Source: Akebia trifoliata
Lineage: Eukaryota > Streptophyta > Magnoliopsida > Ranunculales > Lardizabalaceae
Assembly: GCA_017979445.1 (NCBI GenBank)
Contig: CM030715.1
Span: 35,461,756 to 35,525,755, forward strand
DNA length: 64,000 nucleotides
Reading direction: 5' to 3'
Shown here: positions 12,590 to 23,259 of the stretch, piece after piece
Layout of the letters: each line of letters starts with the position of its first letter
Position numbering within the stretch: position 1 is the stretch's first letter
Notes under the pieces: generated by a model
Database searches by the model: none
What the model saw: the letters and a program-made list of their open reading frames with translations, nothing else
Told to the model about the DNA's origin: nothing
Program-made: the position numbers and the translations under genes

Positions 12590-13440
12590 TCGAATCGGAG
12601 TGGATATGCTTCAGAAGGAGATGAGGCCCAAGCGGTAACTGTTGCTAGCAAGCTTTACTGTTTCTGTCATCACTATTAGCCAGTGGGGAGGCACCAATCT
12701 TTAAGCGTGGCCAACCTTAAGACTAATACGGGTCAATCGGGGGCACAGAGTCCGATTCCCCGCTTCCACCTCCCAAGTCCTATTCGTATTATTTATTTGT
12801 CTTCGTAGACCGCCCTGCAGATAGGGTTTCACATCCAGCAATCTGATCATTCAAAAGCCGGGTCCACGTCCGCCTCCACATCCAAGTCCGTCGAGTCCGT
12901 AGCACCCGCAGCAGTAGCTTATTCAAAAGGTCTGGGGAAGGCGCACAAAAAACATATCTTTATATAGAAGGATCAATTAGCCAAATTGACCCCTCAAGTT
13001 ATCGATTAGGAAGGGCCCCCGATATATTATAGCTTTATGTGACTCATAAACCTATAATATAAAGCGGATAGACTTACAACAATGGAGCAAACACGATCAA
13101 AGTTGTTAGCTACTATTCCTTTGGGCGGGACCTCCTCTCGCCGTTACAGGGTCGTTGATCACCGGAACAAGGGGCAAGAAGCGGTATTGATATAAGGGCT
13201 CTATTCGTCACATCATATTGTTCTCCTGGATTCGTGCAGAAATAGGACCTTGAAAGGCGCTACTCAGCCCTAAAGGTCGGAGCTGGACCACTCTGTCAAC
13301 AGTTCCAACAATATCACAACAAGCCCTATTTGGCCCGGAATTGTGTGGGAACCCAAGGAAGAATTGCTTAAATGAGTCAAACTTGGAGAAGTAGGAAACA
13401 TTCCAATTAGTCATGGAAAATATTGAAATTGAAAGCAACA
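12590..13440. other. GC-richer block, possibly organelle-derived
   Basis: Base composition here is visibly richer in G and C than the AT-rich flanks, with low-repeat, ordered-looking sequence (GGGCGGGACCTCCTCTCGCC, CAGCCCTAAAGGTCGGAGCT). It has no plant nuclear gene that I recognise and no splice structure. An inserted piece of mitochondrial or plastid DNA is my guess; I could not name the organelle gene. A short ORF (13208-13441, minus) lies in it. Confidence 0.3.
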
Positions 13441-13832
13441 CATTGCTCTTTTTGGTTCATTTTTTTTAAAAGATATTTCTTTGGATTAATTTCTCATTTA
13501 GGAAAAATAGTTATTTTAGTAAATATAATTATTAGGTAGTTTCTAATCTATGTTATAGTTTGTAGGTTATTACTAAAGAAGAAACATCCACATTGACAGG
13601 GTTGATTATTGAATAAAGTTTTGAAGAAATATTTAATTTTCTCTTTATTTATTGTTTGGTATTCGATATGCAGTATTGGGTATTTTTCTCTCCATATTGT
13701 TTCATTGGTATTAGCTTTTCGCCACAGATAGCTAATAATAAAATTATTTTACCAAATCATGGGCAAAGGATTGATCAATTGTTGAGTTTTGAAAGTATTT
13801 GTCAAATTTGTAAATTTAAGTTTTGAGGAAGA

Positions 13833-13995
13833 GTCGTGATAATCTGATGCCTCCCTTTCTATTACAAAACTGTAAAAATCATTTGCCTCTGAATACACAA
13901 GAAAATATTTATTATTATGTATCCCGAGGTAAATGATCTACGATCTGTGATTGGGGCGTACGTTAGGGGGGAGCATCAAAAAATCATTATTCTTT
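13833..13995. repeat. Hairpin repeat, TGATAATCTGATGCC end
   Basis: TGATAATCTGATGCCTCCC pairs with the inverse TGATTTTTTGATGCTCCCC; inner arms AAATCATTTGCCTC and AGATCATTTACCTC. Same family as 2281-2366. Confidence 0.6.
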
Positions 13996-14050
13996 GAGAA
14001 ATAATTTTTTTTTCCAAATCAATAAGATTTTGTATAGGTGCATGCAAGGC

Positions 14051-14628
14051 TACAACCTGGATAGGTTGGCGGGGTGGGAGGGTAAATCTCGGCTGAACCT
14101 AAGTAGTAGAACCCGCTAACCGACCATAGGGCCTAAGCTCACTAACCCAAACTCAATCCAATTATGATCTTCTAAAATCGGGTTGAGCTCGGATTAGTCT
14201 GATTAAGTAATTTTGGATGGTTGGACGGGTTGGGTTAGTTGAGTAATCCTAATTCCATTTACTTAGCAAATAAATTTTACATTTTAAAAAGAAATATGAC
14301 ATCAAGAACAAAACCACTAGTAAATAAAATTGCATCAACTTCAAATCCATTACTGACAGAATATTTAAATAAATCATACTAAACTAAAGCCCGCAATAGT
14401 AATATCCAATAATCTACAAAACCCATATAATAAGATAGAATAAAAAAATTAAATAAAAAATCTATAACTAATATAGAAATATTTATATATTAGTATATAA
14501 CATTTGGATTAAGTTGGATTGCCCGAATTGTGATCGGGTTGAAATATTCTAACTCTAACTCAACTCATCTTCCACATAACTCAGCCTAGGCTCACCATCA
14601 ATCGGATTGAGCCCAGGTTGCATCCCTA
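14051..14628. mobile_element. Possible hAT-like element with GGGTTGAGC-type subterminal repeats
   Basis: Right end (inverted) TAGGGATGCAACCTGGGCTC and a degraded left end GCTACAACCTGG; flanks CATGCAAG and GGTGCAAG match at 6 of 8. Subterminal parts are rich in GGTTGAGCTC/AACTCAACTC words. No ORF. Confidence 0.45.
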
Positions 14629-14631
14629 GGT

Positions 14632-14770
14632 GCAAGTGCGAGCCAACTTAGTGGGCAAAGCCTTTGAGTAATTATACCAAATTCCTGAGTTCAAATCCCT
14701 CCAACACCGATTCATTGAACTCATTAAATAATTGAATTATCGATAAAAAAATAAAAATAGAAAGACTTTG
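14632..14770 (+). mobile_element. SINE-like repeat
   Basis: A-box-like GAGCCAACTTAGTGGG and, 50 bp on, B-box-like GAGTTCAAATCC, followed by an A-rich tail (ATAAAAAAATAAAAATAG). This arrangement is that of tRNA-derived SINEs. Confidence 0.45.
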
Positions 14771-15126
14771 TGGAGGATTATTTTTCTAGAAATTATATTG
14801 ATACCTTTCTTATAAATATAATTTAAATGCATCCACCTTCATCTTCAACCAATACCCTAAAAAATCATGAGATTTTTTGTCTAGGTTTCTATCCAAAATC
14901 AACATAGTTAATGTCCTCTTCAAACCTTAAAATTCAATCTTCTTCAAGATTAAAACCTCAAGAACTAGTGTGCCCATTGGTACTTATTATCAAAAATTTT
15001 ACACACAAAAATTATTATTTAAAGGTTTGAATTAAATTAAAGATATTATTTTTTATTGGTGATTATATGAGAAGAAAGAATATGATTGTTTGTAATTAAA
15101 TATGTTTTGCAAAAGAATATATATAT

Positions 15127-15478
15127 GGAGCAGTTGAGTGGCCCTAAAGTTTGCCAAACATTTTTCAAAACATGGGTTAGAAGCTTTGGAATGAGTTGAT
15201 TTTTTGTGAGGATGATCTCTACGGTGAAGAGATCATCCTTTCCAAAAATCAGCTCATTTTGAAATTTCTAACCGTAGTTTACAAATTGAAGAATCTTGAA
15301 CCATTCAATTTTTGTAAATCACTTTTGATGGGGTTAGAAATTTTGGAATATGCTGATTTTTGGTGATGATGATTTCCTCTTCATATAAATCATCCTCACA
15401 AAAAATCAGCCCATTCCAAAACTTCTAACCCATGTTTTGAAAAATGTTTCGCAAACTTTAGGGCCGTTGAACCGCTCC
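15127..15478. mobile_element. Double-hairpin MITE D
   Basis: Arms GGAGCAGTTGAGTGGCCCTA and (inverted) GGAGCGGTTCAACGGCCCTA lead into AAAGTTTG and the shared core. Spacer with CAATTTTTGTAAATCAC is present. Confidence 0.88.
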
Positions 15479-15492
15479 TTAAATATATATAT

Positions 15493-15845
15493 GGGAAATG
15501 TTCAGCAACTAACATTTTGGCAAAACATTTTTCAAAACATGGGTTAGAGGTTTTAGAATGGGCTGATTTTTGGTGAGGATGATCTCTACGGTGAGGAGAT
15601 CATCATCACTAAAAATCAGCCAATTCCAAAATTTCTAACCCCATAAAAAATGGTTTACAAAAAATGGACGGTTCACGATTTTTCAACTTGTAAACTGGAA
15701 CTAGAAGTTTTGGAATGGATTGATTTTTGGTGAGGATGATCTCCTCACCATAGAGATCATCCTCGCCAAAAATCAGCCCATTCCAAAACCTCTAACCCAT
15801 GTTTTAAAAAATGTTTTACCAAAACGTTTGTTGCTAAACAGACCT
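15493..15845. mobile_element. Double-hairpin MITE E
   Basis: Same subfamily as element B (tips GGGAAATGTTCAGCAACTAA and CATTTTGGCAAAACAT), about 15 kb away; the two are alike over their whole length. Confidence 0.9.
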
Positions 15846-15852
15846 TATATAT

Positions 15853-16235
15853 GGATGGCGTTATTACGACCCTATTACGACTCACATTGCGACACACCAT
15901 TTGTCTTATATGGGCAAAAATATTTGGAATGGGTTGATTTTTTGTGAGGATGATCTCTATGATGAGGGGATCATCCTGACAAAAGAAAATCATCCCATTC
16001 CAAAACTTCTTACCCCATCAAAATTGATTTACAAAAATTGGACGGTCTAAAATTGTTCAACTTGTAAACATGGGGCTAGAAGTTTTATAATGAGCTGATT
16101 TTTGGCAAGGATGATCTCCTCACCATAGAGATCATCCTCACAAAAAAATCAGCCCATTCCAAACATTTTTGCCCATATAAAACAAAACGGTGTGTCACAA
16201 TGTGAGTCGTAATGTGAGTCTACGAAATCCGACCC
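15853..16235. mobile_element. Double-hairpin MITE F
   Basis: Shared core but a different tip: ATTACGACTCACATTGCGAC on the left and (inverted) ATTACGACTCACATTGTGAC on the right. Confidence 0.88.
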
Positions 16236-16249
16236 TATATATATATATA

Positions 16250-16674
16250 GTGAAATGTTCAACACCTAACATTTTGCCCAACATGTTTTGTCCTACATGG
16301 GTTAGAAGTTTTGTAATAAACTTATTTTTGGTGAGGATGATCTCTATGGTGAGGAGATCATCTTCACCAAAAATCAGCTCATTCCAAAATTTCTAACCCC
16401 ATGTTTATAAGTTGAAAAATTATGGATTATCTATTTTTTGTAAATCATTTGTGATGAGGTTATAAGTTTTTGTAAACTATTTGTGATGGGGTTAAAAGTT
16501 TTGGAATGGGTTGATTTTTGCTAAGGATGATTTCTTTACCATAGAGATCATCCTCACAAAAAATCAGCCAATTCTATAAAGAGATCATCCTCATAAAAAA
16601 TCAATTTATTCCAAACTTTTAATCTATGTAGGACAAAACATGTTGAGCAAATTGTTGAGTGTCGAACGGGACCC
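16250..16674. mobile_element. Double-hairpin MITE G
   Basis: Core present; tips GTGAAATGTTCAACACC and (inverted) GGGTCCCGTTCGACACTCAA. The right half has an extra partial duplication of the stem (ATCAGCCAATTC followed by a second GATCATCCTCA near 16580). Confidence 0.82.
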
Positions 16675-17512
16675 TATACATATCATTCTCCCTTTGTGTG
16701 GCCTGAGCCCTCAGATATTAGGCGACCGAGTCAACGAAACGAGAATCGACTTATTCTTATGTAAATAAGTCAACTAGGCAAATCCGGATATTTTGTTCAA
16801 GTGAGATATTAAATTAATTTACTTTGAGTTAGTCGTGGCATGTGCGTACCCTCCGCGCTTGAAACTCATTGAAGGTCAAACATTTAATGCCAGGTTGACA
16901 GACTATTTAGTTAGGTCAACATCCCAACTACTCGTTCTCGCTTTAGTAAACTTAGATAATTTATTGTGAATAGGCATAATTACCCTTTATAATGCCACCA
17001 AAGTGGGTCAAAGTTCGGGCACAAACGGGTCGATCCAAACTCCAAATCAGTAGCCTTTTATGGTCCAACTGTCCGAACACTTTGAAGGAAGGAGCCAATT
17101 CTCCACACCCAAGGTCGGTCGAACAATCTGTGTCCTTAGCTGGACTTAGTAATTAGATTTAAATCCAATTCCACAACAATCTCATTGTATTAAATCATAT
17201 TCCATGAACAACATGTGATTATAGATAAACATTTTAAGATTAAATAAAATATTTTACATATTTTCTCACATATTATATGGAGTGGGTCGCAATTTGATAG
17301 CGAATGGGTTGTTCCAGAACCAATCCGATGTCTTATCGGATTATACTTTTAGTACCAGTACACGAACATAGTTATTCCGGATTTTTCAGATCTAAATGGG
17401 TATGGGTACTTGGGTGAACGCATTTTGTTTTTATAGAAAAGAGGGTGTCAAATTCGTAATTTAGGCGGACTCTTGGGTTTAACTTATAAAATTGATGTCC
17501 CACTTGGACAAG

Positions 17513-17530
17513 AGAGAGAGAGAGAGAGAG
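17513..17530 (+). repeat. GA microsatellite
   Basis: GA repeat followed by an imperfect extension (GCGATAGTGAGAGAG). Confidence 0.85.
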
Positions 17531-19344
17531 CGATAGTGAGAGAGCATGTTGGGTCCACTTGGTAGCGACTGGTCATGAACTCGTCAGGGCGAGATACGCG
17601 GCTCTTTCACTTCTTTCTAGAACAACCAAAACCACGCTTTAGCAGGTAAAGTCAACAAAATAAAAAATAAAATGAAATCGCCGATTCTTTCATTAATCGC
17701 CAATTTTTTTTTTCTTTTTCATTTGAAATGAATTTTTTTTAATTAAACCCAAGAAAATGTTAAAAATGGAATTAGTTTATTTGGAGATAATAGCGAGACT
17801 GAAGCATAAGATGTGAAAAAAAAATTATTATTCAGCTAAAAATTGAATTTTTGTTAAAAAATTATTTTTTTCATTGATTTTCACGTAGTAATCATATAAA
17901 CCATAAGTTAATAATATGTATAGACTTTTTCTTAAGGACCAGAGCAGGCGTGAGGGTGGGACCGTCATGTTTAAAAATATCTCGTAATATAGAATGTCTC
18001 TATAGCATTATATAAATAATATATTCAAATATCAACTTTATTTTTATATGCTTTAGTTGTTTATCTATTCCATCACAACTTTTTTTTTTTTGTGTGTTTG
18101 TGCAAAATATGCATCTTTTACAGTTTAAAATTGACAAATTTGAGGAAATAAACATATTTTATTCAATAAATTTTGTATTGGAAAATACAATTATGGGTTC
18201 ACTATTGGCCATAACTATTATATTTTCACTTGACCCATGTCCATGGATTATTTGTATTTGTATTTGTATTTTTTTTTTTTTTTTGTATATTAATCTATTC
18301 CGAAGGTTTTAGATTAATTGTGTAATTCAATAATATTTGAAATTTATTGTTACACTATGTTGTCTTTTAATTGCAATACTCACCAATATTTCATTACAAT
18401 ATTTATTTTTGAAGTGATTAATAATTATTTTAAAATAAAAAACTTGATGTGATGGATAACATATGAATCCTCATGAAGAGGGGTTTCCAACATTTGGGAG
18501 TGGGTTAACATATTTTGAGAATGGATATCGGAGAAGGATTTGCTCCCAAAGTAACGGAGTGATGATTGAGAGGGAGCATTACTCTTAATATGAGGATTGA
18601 TTAACTAAAGACTCTACTCTCAAGTTTGAGTATCGTTAACCTAATCCACTCTTGTTCCAAAGGGAAAAAATTATGATTTTGAATAAGATTCTAAAAAATT
18701 CATAATTTTTTTTAAAACTTTCAAAAATAATTATATATATATTTTTTATATGAATAGAAGAATTAATAGCTTTAGTACTAAGGTAGTTATTATATTTTCT
18801 ATCAATGTTATAGTACTTATATTTATTATTATTTTTCCTATTAGGTAAACGGGATCAGTAACTAGTAATTAGTAGGTGAAGGTGGGTTTTGAATCCAAGT
18901 TGTGATATTAATAGTCAGACGATAACAACTTAGAAAGTTGGTATCTTCACTCCTATAATAATTTCTTATTTTACAATTATAATGTTATTGAACTCACAGT
19001 TTTCAACATGTCAATCTTTTTTTAATCTGTTTTCTAAACATATAAAACTTGTATTTATAATATTTGTCATTCCAAATATTATTAACTATGGTGGACTCAC
19101 TAAAGAACAGATTTAGAGTCTTTAACATTCAATCAAATAATTAACAATTATCTATAGATTTATAATCACATCCTGTATATTGAAGTTTTGAGATAAATCA
19201 ACTATGAAATCATATAAATTGCTTATGTTCTTAAACAATAGAAACTAATCAAAACATGTGGTGTACTACTTTAAATCATTCATATGTCTCTTCCTTTTTT
19301 TTTTTTTTTTTTGTTTAAATCGAGTATTTCTGTAAACAACAGAT

Positions 19345-19485
19345 CAAGCTTGTATCTAGGCTTTGTCCAATCCATAAACTATGATCTTATTCAAAGATTA
19401 GTCCCAGGGCATTTGCAACACTCACACATCACATGCATTAGGTAAGTGAAGCTGCACCTTAACAGGTGGCTCTTGAGGAATTAAT
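19345..19485 (-). mobile_element. SINE-like repeat, partial
   Basis: Related to the repeat at 58205-58400 by shared segments around TCTAGGCTTTGTCCAATCC and GAGGAATTAATGCC; the B-box end is missing. Confidence 0.4.
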
Positions 19486-20318
19486 GCCACATGTCTCTTC
19501 CTTTAATTTAGTGAACCACATAATCTAAGAATTAGAAACCCTTCTTATATTGCAAAATAGTTTTTCAATTTGTACCTTATTTTTATTAGTCAAAGAATTC
19601 ATTCCACATAAGACAAACAATTTGAATTGAACAAAAAAATGAATTTTAAAAATGAAACAAAAGGTTCCCATGATTTTGTAAATCATTCCGTTTGGGATTT
19701 TAAATTCCAACCGGACAACATTACCCCACTTGTGGAATAATAATAATAAAAAAAATTTGTATGACACAGAAGTGATGAGGTCATGTAATTGTTCAACTTG
19801 AAAAATAAGAATAAATAAGAGTGGCTTTTGTTTATCAATCCTCCCATGTCATGCAAATAGTGTGGTTTACTTGGCAATGTGAATAATTCAACGGCCTTCC
19901 ACATCTTTGATTGGATAAAGTCCCAAAACCAAAAAAATACACATTTACATCATTATCTAAGCAACATCATTATAAATAGGGTAATTCTTAGAATTGTGGG
20001 TGGACTTTGTGATTAATAGATTAATTAAAGGTGACGAAGTCTACCAAATTATCTCTAAAAAAAATGATTATGTGACTATTCTTTTATTTTTCTTGGTAGA
20101 TAAGTTACCATGTCGCTCAAACCGAATAAAAATAGCTATTTAGTATTTTGCAAAATTATTAGATCAAGAAGCAACCTTGACAAAGTCAAACACTATTTAA
20201 ATTAATTAAATATTAGGTCCTAGAAGAGTAAACTTGAGTCAAACCCTTTTTATTTAATGTAAATCCTAATTCATTCGTTAACAGATGAAGTTTTAAGTTT
20301 AACTATTTTTTAAAAATA

Positions 20319-20680
20319 GGGTCCTGTTCAGGTGCCAAGGTTTTGCCCAATATATTTTGTCTTTCATGGGTTAGAAGTTTTGGAAATGGCTGATTTTTGG
20401 TGAAAATAATCTTTATAATGAAGAAATCAACCTCACCAAAAATCAGTTCATTCTAAAACTTTTAATACCATGTTTATGAGTTGAAGAATCGTGGACTGTC
20501 AATTTTTTTTTTATATACCATTTTCAATGGGGTTAGAAGTTTTAGAATGAGCTGATTTTTCAGGAGGATGATCTCCTCATCATAGAGACCATCTGCACAA
20601 AAAAATTAGCCCATTTCAAGACTTCTAACTTATGTATGACAAAATGTGTTGGCCAAATAATTGGCACCTGAATGGCTCCC
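20319..20680. mobile_element. Double-hairpin MITE H
   Basis: Tips GGGTCCTGTTCAGGTGCCAA and (inverted) GGGAGCCATTCAGGTGCCAA. Flanks TTTAAAAATA and TTTAAAAAAA match at 9 of 10, consistent with a 9-10 bp target duplication. Confidence 0.85.
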
Positions 20681-21687
20681 TTTAAAAAAAACTCAAGTAT
20701 TTGGGTTAGATTGGTACTATAATGCTTTTATTGTGGCATTATAGTTAGTCTCCTACTTAAATTTAATCATTTTTTCTTATTCTCTGTGCAACAATCATAG
20801 ACAACCCTTAACTTGGTAATTCTATTTAAATGATATATTTAGTTTGTATTATATGATTTTGTGAGAACAAAATAAATCAATATCATTAATTGTTAACCCT
20901 AAGCATTCTTACATGCACGACACATTACATATTATTTCCATAATAAATTTTTTTTATGTTAATTAAACGTTATAACGTGTTAAGACCCTAGTGTCACAAC
21001 CCTCCTAATTTCCACAGAAGAAATTCATCTTAAGTTAACTTATAGAAAGGTACTCAAACATCATCCATTAATAATCAATTAAGTGTGTAGATGTGGTGAC
21101 ACAAAATTTCTATTACATTACTTATCGGAAGGTATTGATCAAACATGGTCTGTTAGTAATGCAAGTGTGTACGTGGTGCTTCTAGGTAAGATGCCGCCAA
21201 GAGATACAATAAAGTGAGCTTACTAAGCTGATTTAGATGTCTTGGAAAATGTCTCCATCTGGCACTCCAACTTGAATTACAGATAGAAAATGGTAATATA
21301 CGTCCAACTTGAATTGGGATGTTGATAAGCTAATGGTAGGATGCTAAAAAAACCTTGATAATGTCAATATGCCCAGGAAACACCATAATTGATTAATAAA
21401 AATTGACAAAGACCATGCCAGCATATTTCAAGAAAAACAGGCATATGTGTGGAGGTGAGAGGGGGACGCATGTACCTAAGAATTAGTCGGTCGCTCTAAA
21501 AGGCGTTGCAACTTGATTACCACAACAACAAAAAATGAAACAATAACATAAACATTAAATATGGAGTGTAAATTTTTACCTTCCAAAAAAAAAAAACATT
21601 AAATGTGGGGTTCATGCTAGTTGGATGACTATTGCATGTATGGACATGGGAGACAAGATTTAGAGTCATAGACACAATGACTGGAGT

Positions 21688-21884
21688 TAGGACTGGCAAT
21701 GATATGAAATATACGTGGATGTTCGAACCGGCCTAAATTGATCTGAGTTGCAAAAAAACATGAAAAATGAGATTTTCGAATCGGATTCTGATTGAAATCT
21801 TAGATCCAAAATAATTTCATATCACATTCGGATGTACTCCGAAAAAATTCTATCCAAACATATTTAATAATTTTTTTATTCTTA

Positions 21885-21927
<43 letters not shown>

Positions 21928-22192
21928 CATTGTAGTCCTTTTGATTTCTCTCTGTATTTGTAATTGGAAAATAGATTTTTTAAAATTTGTTATATATTTA
22001 ATTTTTTGAATATTAATAATTTGAAAATAAGGCATGTGTTTGGATCAATTTTGGATTAAGGATGAAATGAAATAAATTGAATTCGATTCACATATTCATT
22101 AATCTGATCGGATCTCATACATGCTTAAAGATTTTTGAATTGATATTAAAGTGATACTGATTTGATACCAAACTGATCCCTTGCCAACTCTA
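21688..22192. mobile_element. Possible hAT-like element
   Basis: Ends TAGGACTGGCAA and (inverted) TAGAGTTGGCAA with TCGGATTC-type subterminal words on both sides, and a long TA tract in the middle. I see no target duplication, so it stays tentative. Confidence 0.4.
21892..21925. repeat. TA microsatellite
   Basis: TA tract of about 34 bp inside the possible hAT-like element at 21688-22192. Confidence 0.9.
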
Positions 22193-22424
22193 TTCATAAC
22201 TCTATGACAGAGTCATAAAATGATGTCACCTGGCTGGGGCATGTAGGACGTTCATGCCTCTCATTTTTTGTTTTAAGGTTATAAATACTAGAAGGGGTTT
22301 GAAAGGAGACGGAAGACTTGGAGCAATTAAAATGTCAATCCCATTGTAGAGAGTAAGAGCACACGTGTCATTAAGATCTCGGAATTTATTCTCCAACCTT
22401 AAATCTTATAAATTTATTCTCCAT

Positions 22425-22545
22425 TTGGTATGTTTTGATAGGAGTTTAAAATAAATTGGGCTCTAAACCAATTTATTTTTTCTATACAACACGCAGTTCA
22501 ATGTAATTTTTTCCAATAAAAACATGCCACGTAGACACCGTATTT
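22425..22545. repeat. Hairpin MITE, fourth copy
   Basis: Right arm AACATGCCACGTAGACACCG is clear; left arm TATGTTTTGATAGGAG is diverged. It lies about 380 bp upstream of the EDR4-like TATA box. Confidence 0.5.
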
Positions 22546-22676
22546 TTCTTCAGAAACCGGCACCGTTCTGAATCGCGACTCATAAATATATGTGATTCAA
22601 TTTCATTTCAACCCATAGTAAACAACTAAACATAAAACTTTAATGTTGATCTCCACAATAATTTGCCACGTGGCAT

Positions 22677-22682
22677 AGGAGG
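22677..22682 (+). promoter_or_regulatory. G-box upstream of EDR4-like gene
   Basis: CACGTG in the context GCCACGTGGC, an ABRE/G-box match, about 250 bp upstream of the TATA box. Function inferred only from the motif. Confidence 0.3.
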
Positions 22683-22923
22683 GTGATTGGACCATTCTTC
22701 GATCTCTCTTATTCGAGAGAGTCGAGACTTGGTCAAAAAGGCCATTAGTTTCTTTGAGTTGCCGATTAATATTATAATGGTAAAGGACGAAAGGCTAAAG
22801 CACATTTCTTTGTCTTTTATTTCTTTTTTAAAAAAAATTATTTATATTTTTCTCTCTTTTTAACGTTGGAAACCGATCCCCCACTTATTCCCTCCAACTT
22901 TCCGTTTTCTCGTGAAATTGCAA

Positions 22924-22936
22924 TTATATATATAAA
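22924..22936 (+). promoter_or_regulatory. TATA box of EDR4-like gene
   Basis: TATATATATAAAAG-type TATA box about 330 bp before the ATG, followed by a C/T-rich stretch suitable for a transcription start near 22955-22970. The first ATG in the leader that opens a family-like protein is 23260. Confidence 0.5.
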
Positions 22937-23259
22937 AGAACTTTGTCTCGCTTACCTTTCCAACCAAAAATCGGATTTTGTTTCAGAGCTCTTGTTTGTC
23001 TCTCACAGTTTGACAAAGCAGAGGAACTCGAACTAGAAACTTTTTGTTTGTTTATGATTTTTAGGGTTTCTCCAAGTAGAATATCGAGTGTGATAGATTT
23101 TTCTCCCTGGGGTGTTAATGGTGTTTTTGCCAACAAGTTTGAACTTTGAAGAGCTTGAAAAAGAGTTTACAGTTGTCTGGTTAAACCTCTGTTAAAACTT
23201 AAAGCTTTGAAGTTCTTGGTTTCTGGATTTGTGGTGTGTTTTATTTCGATTCTTAGAAA

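Larger units (their letters stand above)
16675..20318. other. Intergenic, AT-rich
   Basis: No gene seen. Contains a GA microsatellite (17513), poly-T tracts (17707, 18078, 18270, 19298) and a SINE-like piece (19345). Confidence 0.6.
20681..22660. other. Intergenic, upstream of EDR4-like gene
   Basis: No gene seen; contains the possible hAT-like element (21688-22192) and a hairpin MITE (22425). Confidence 0.6.

Noticed and set aside
12700..12775. tRNA-like segment (GAGTCCGATTCCCCGC)
   Set aside because: B-box-like word only; no acceptor stem or complete cloverleaf could be drawn.
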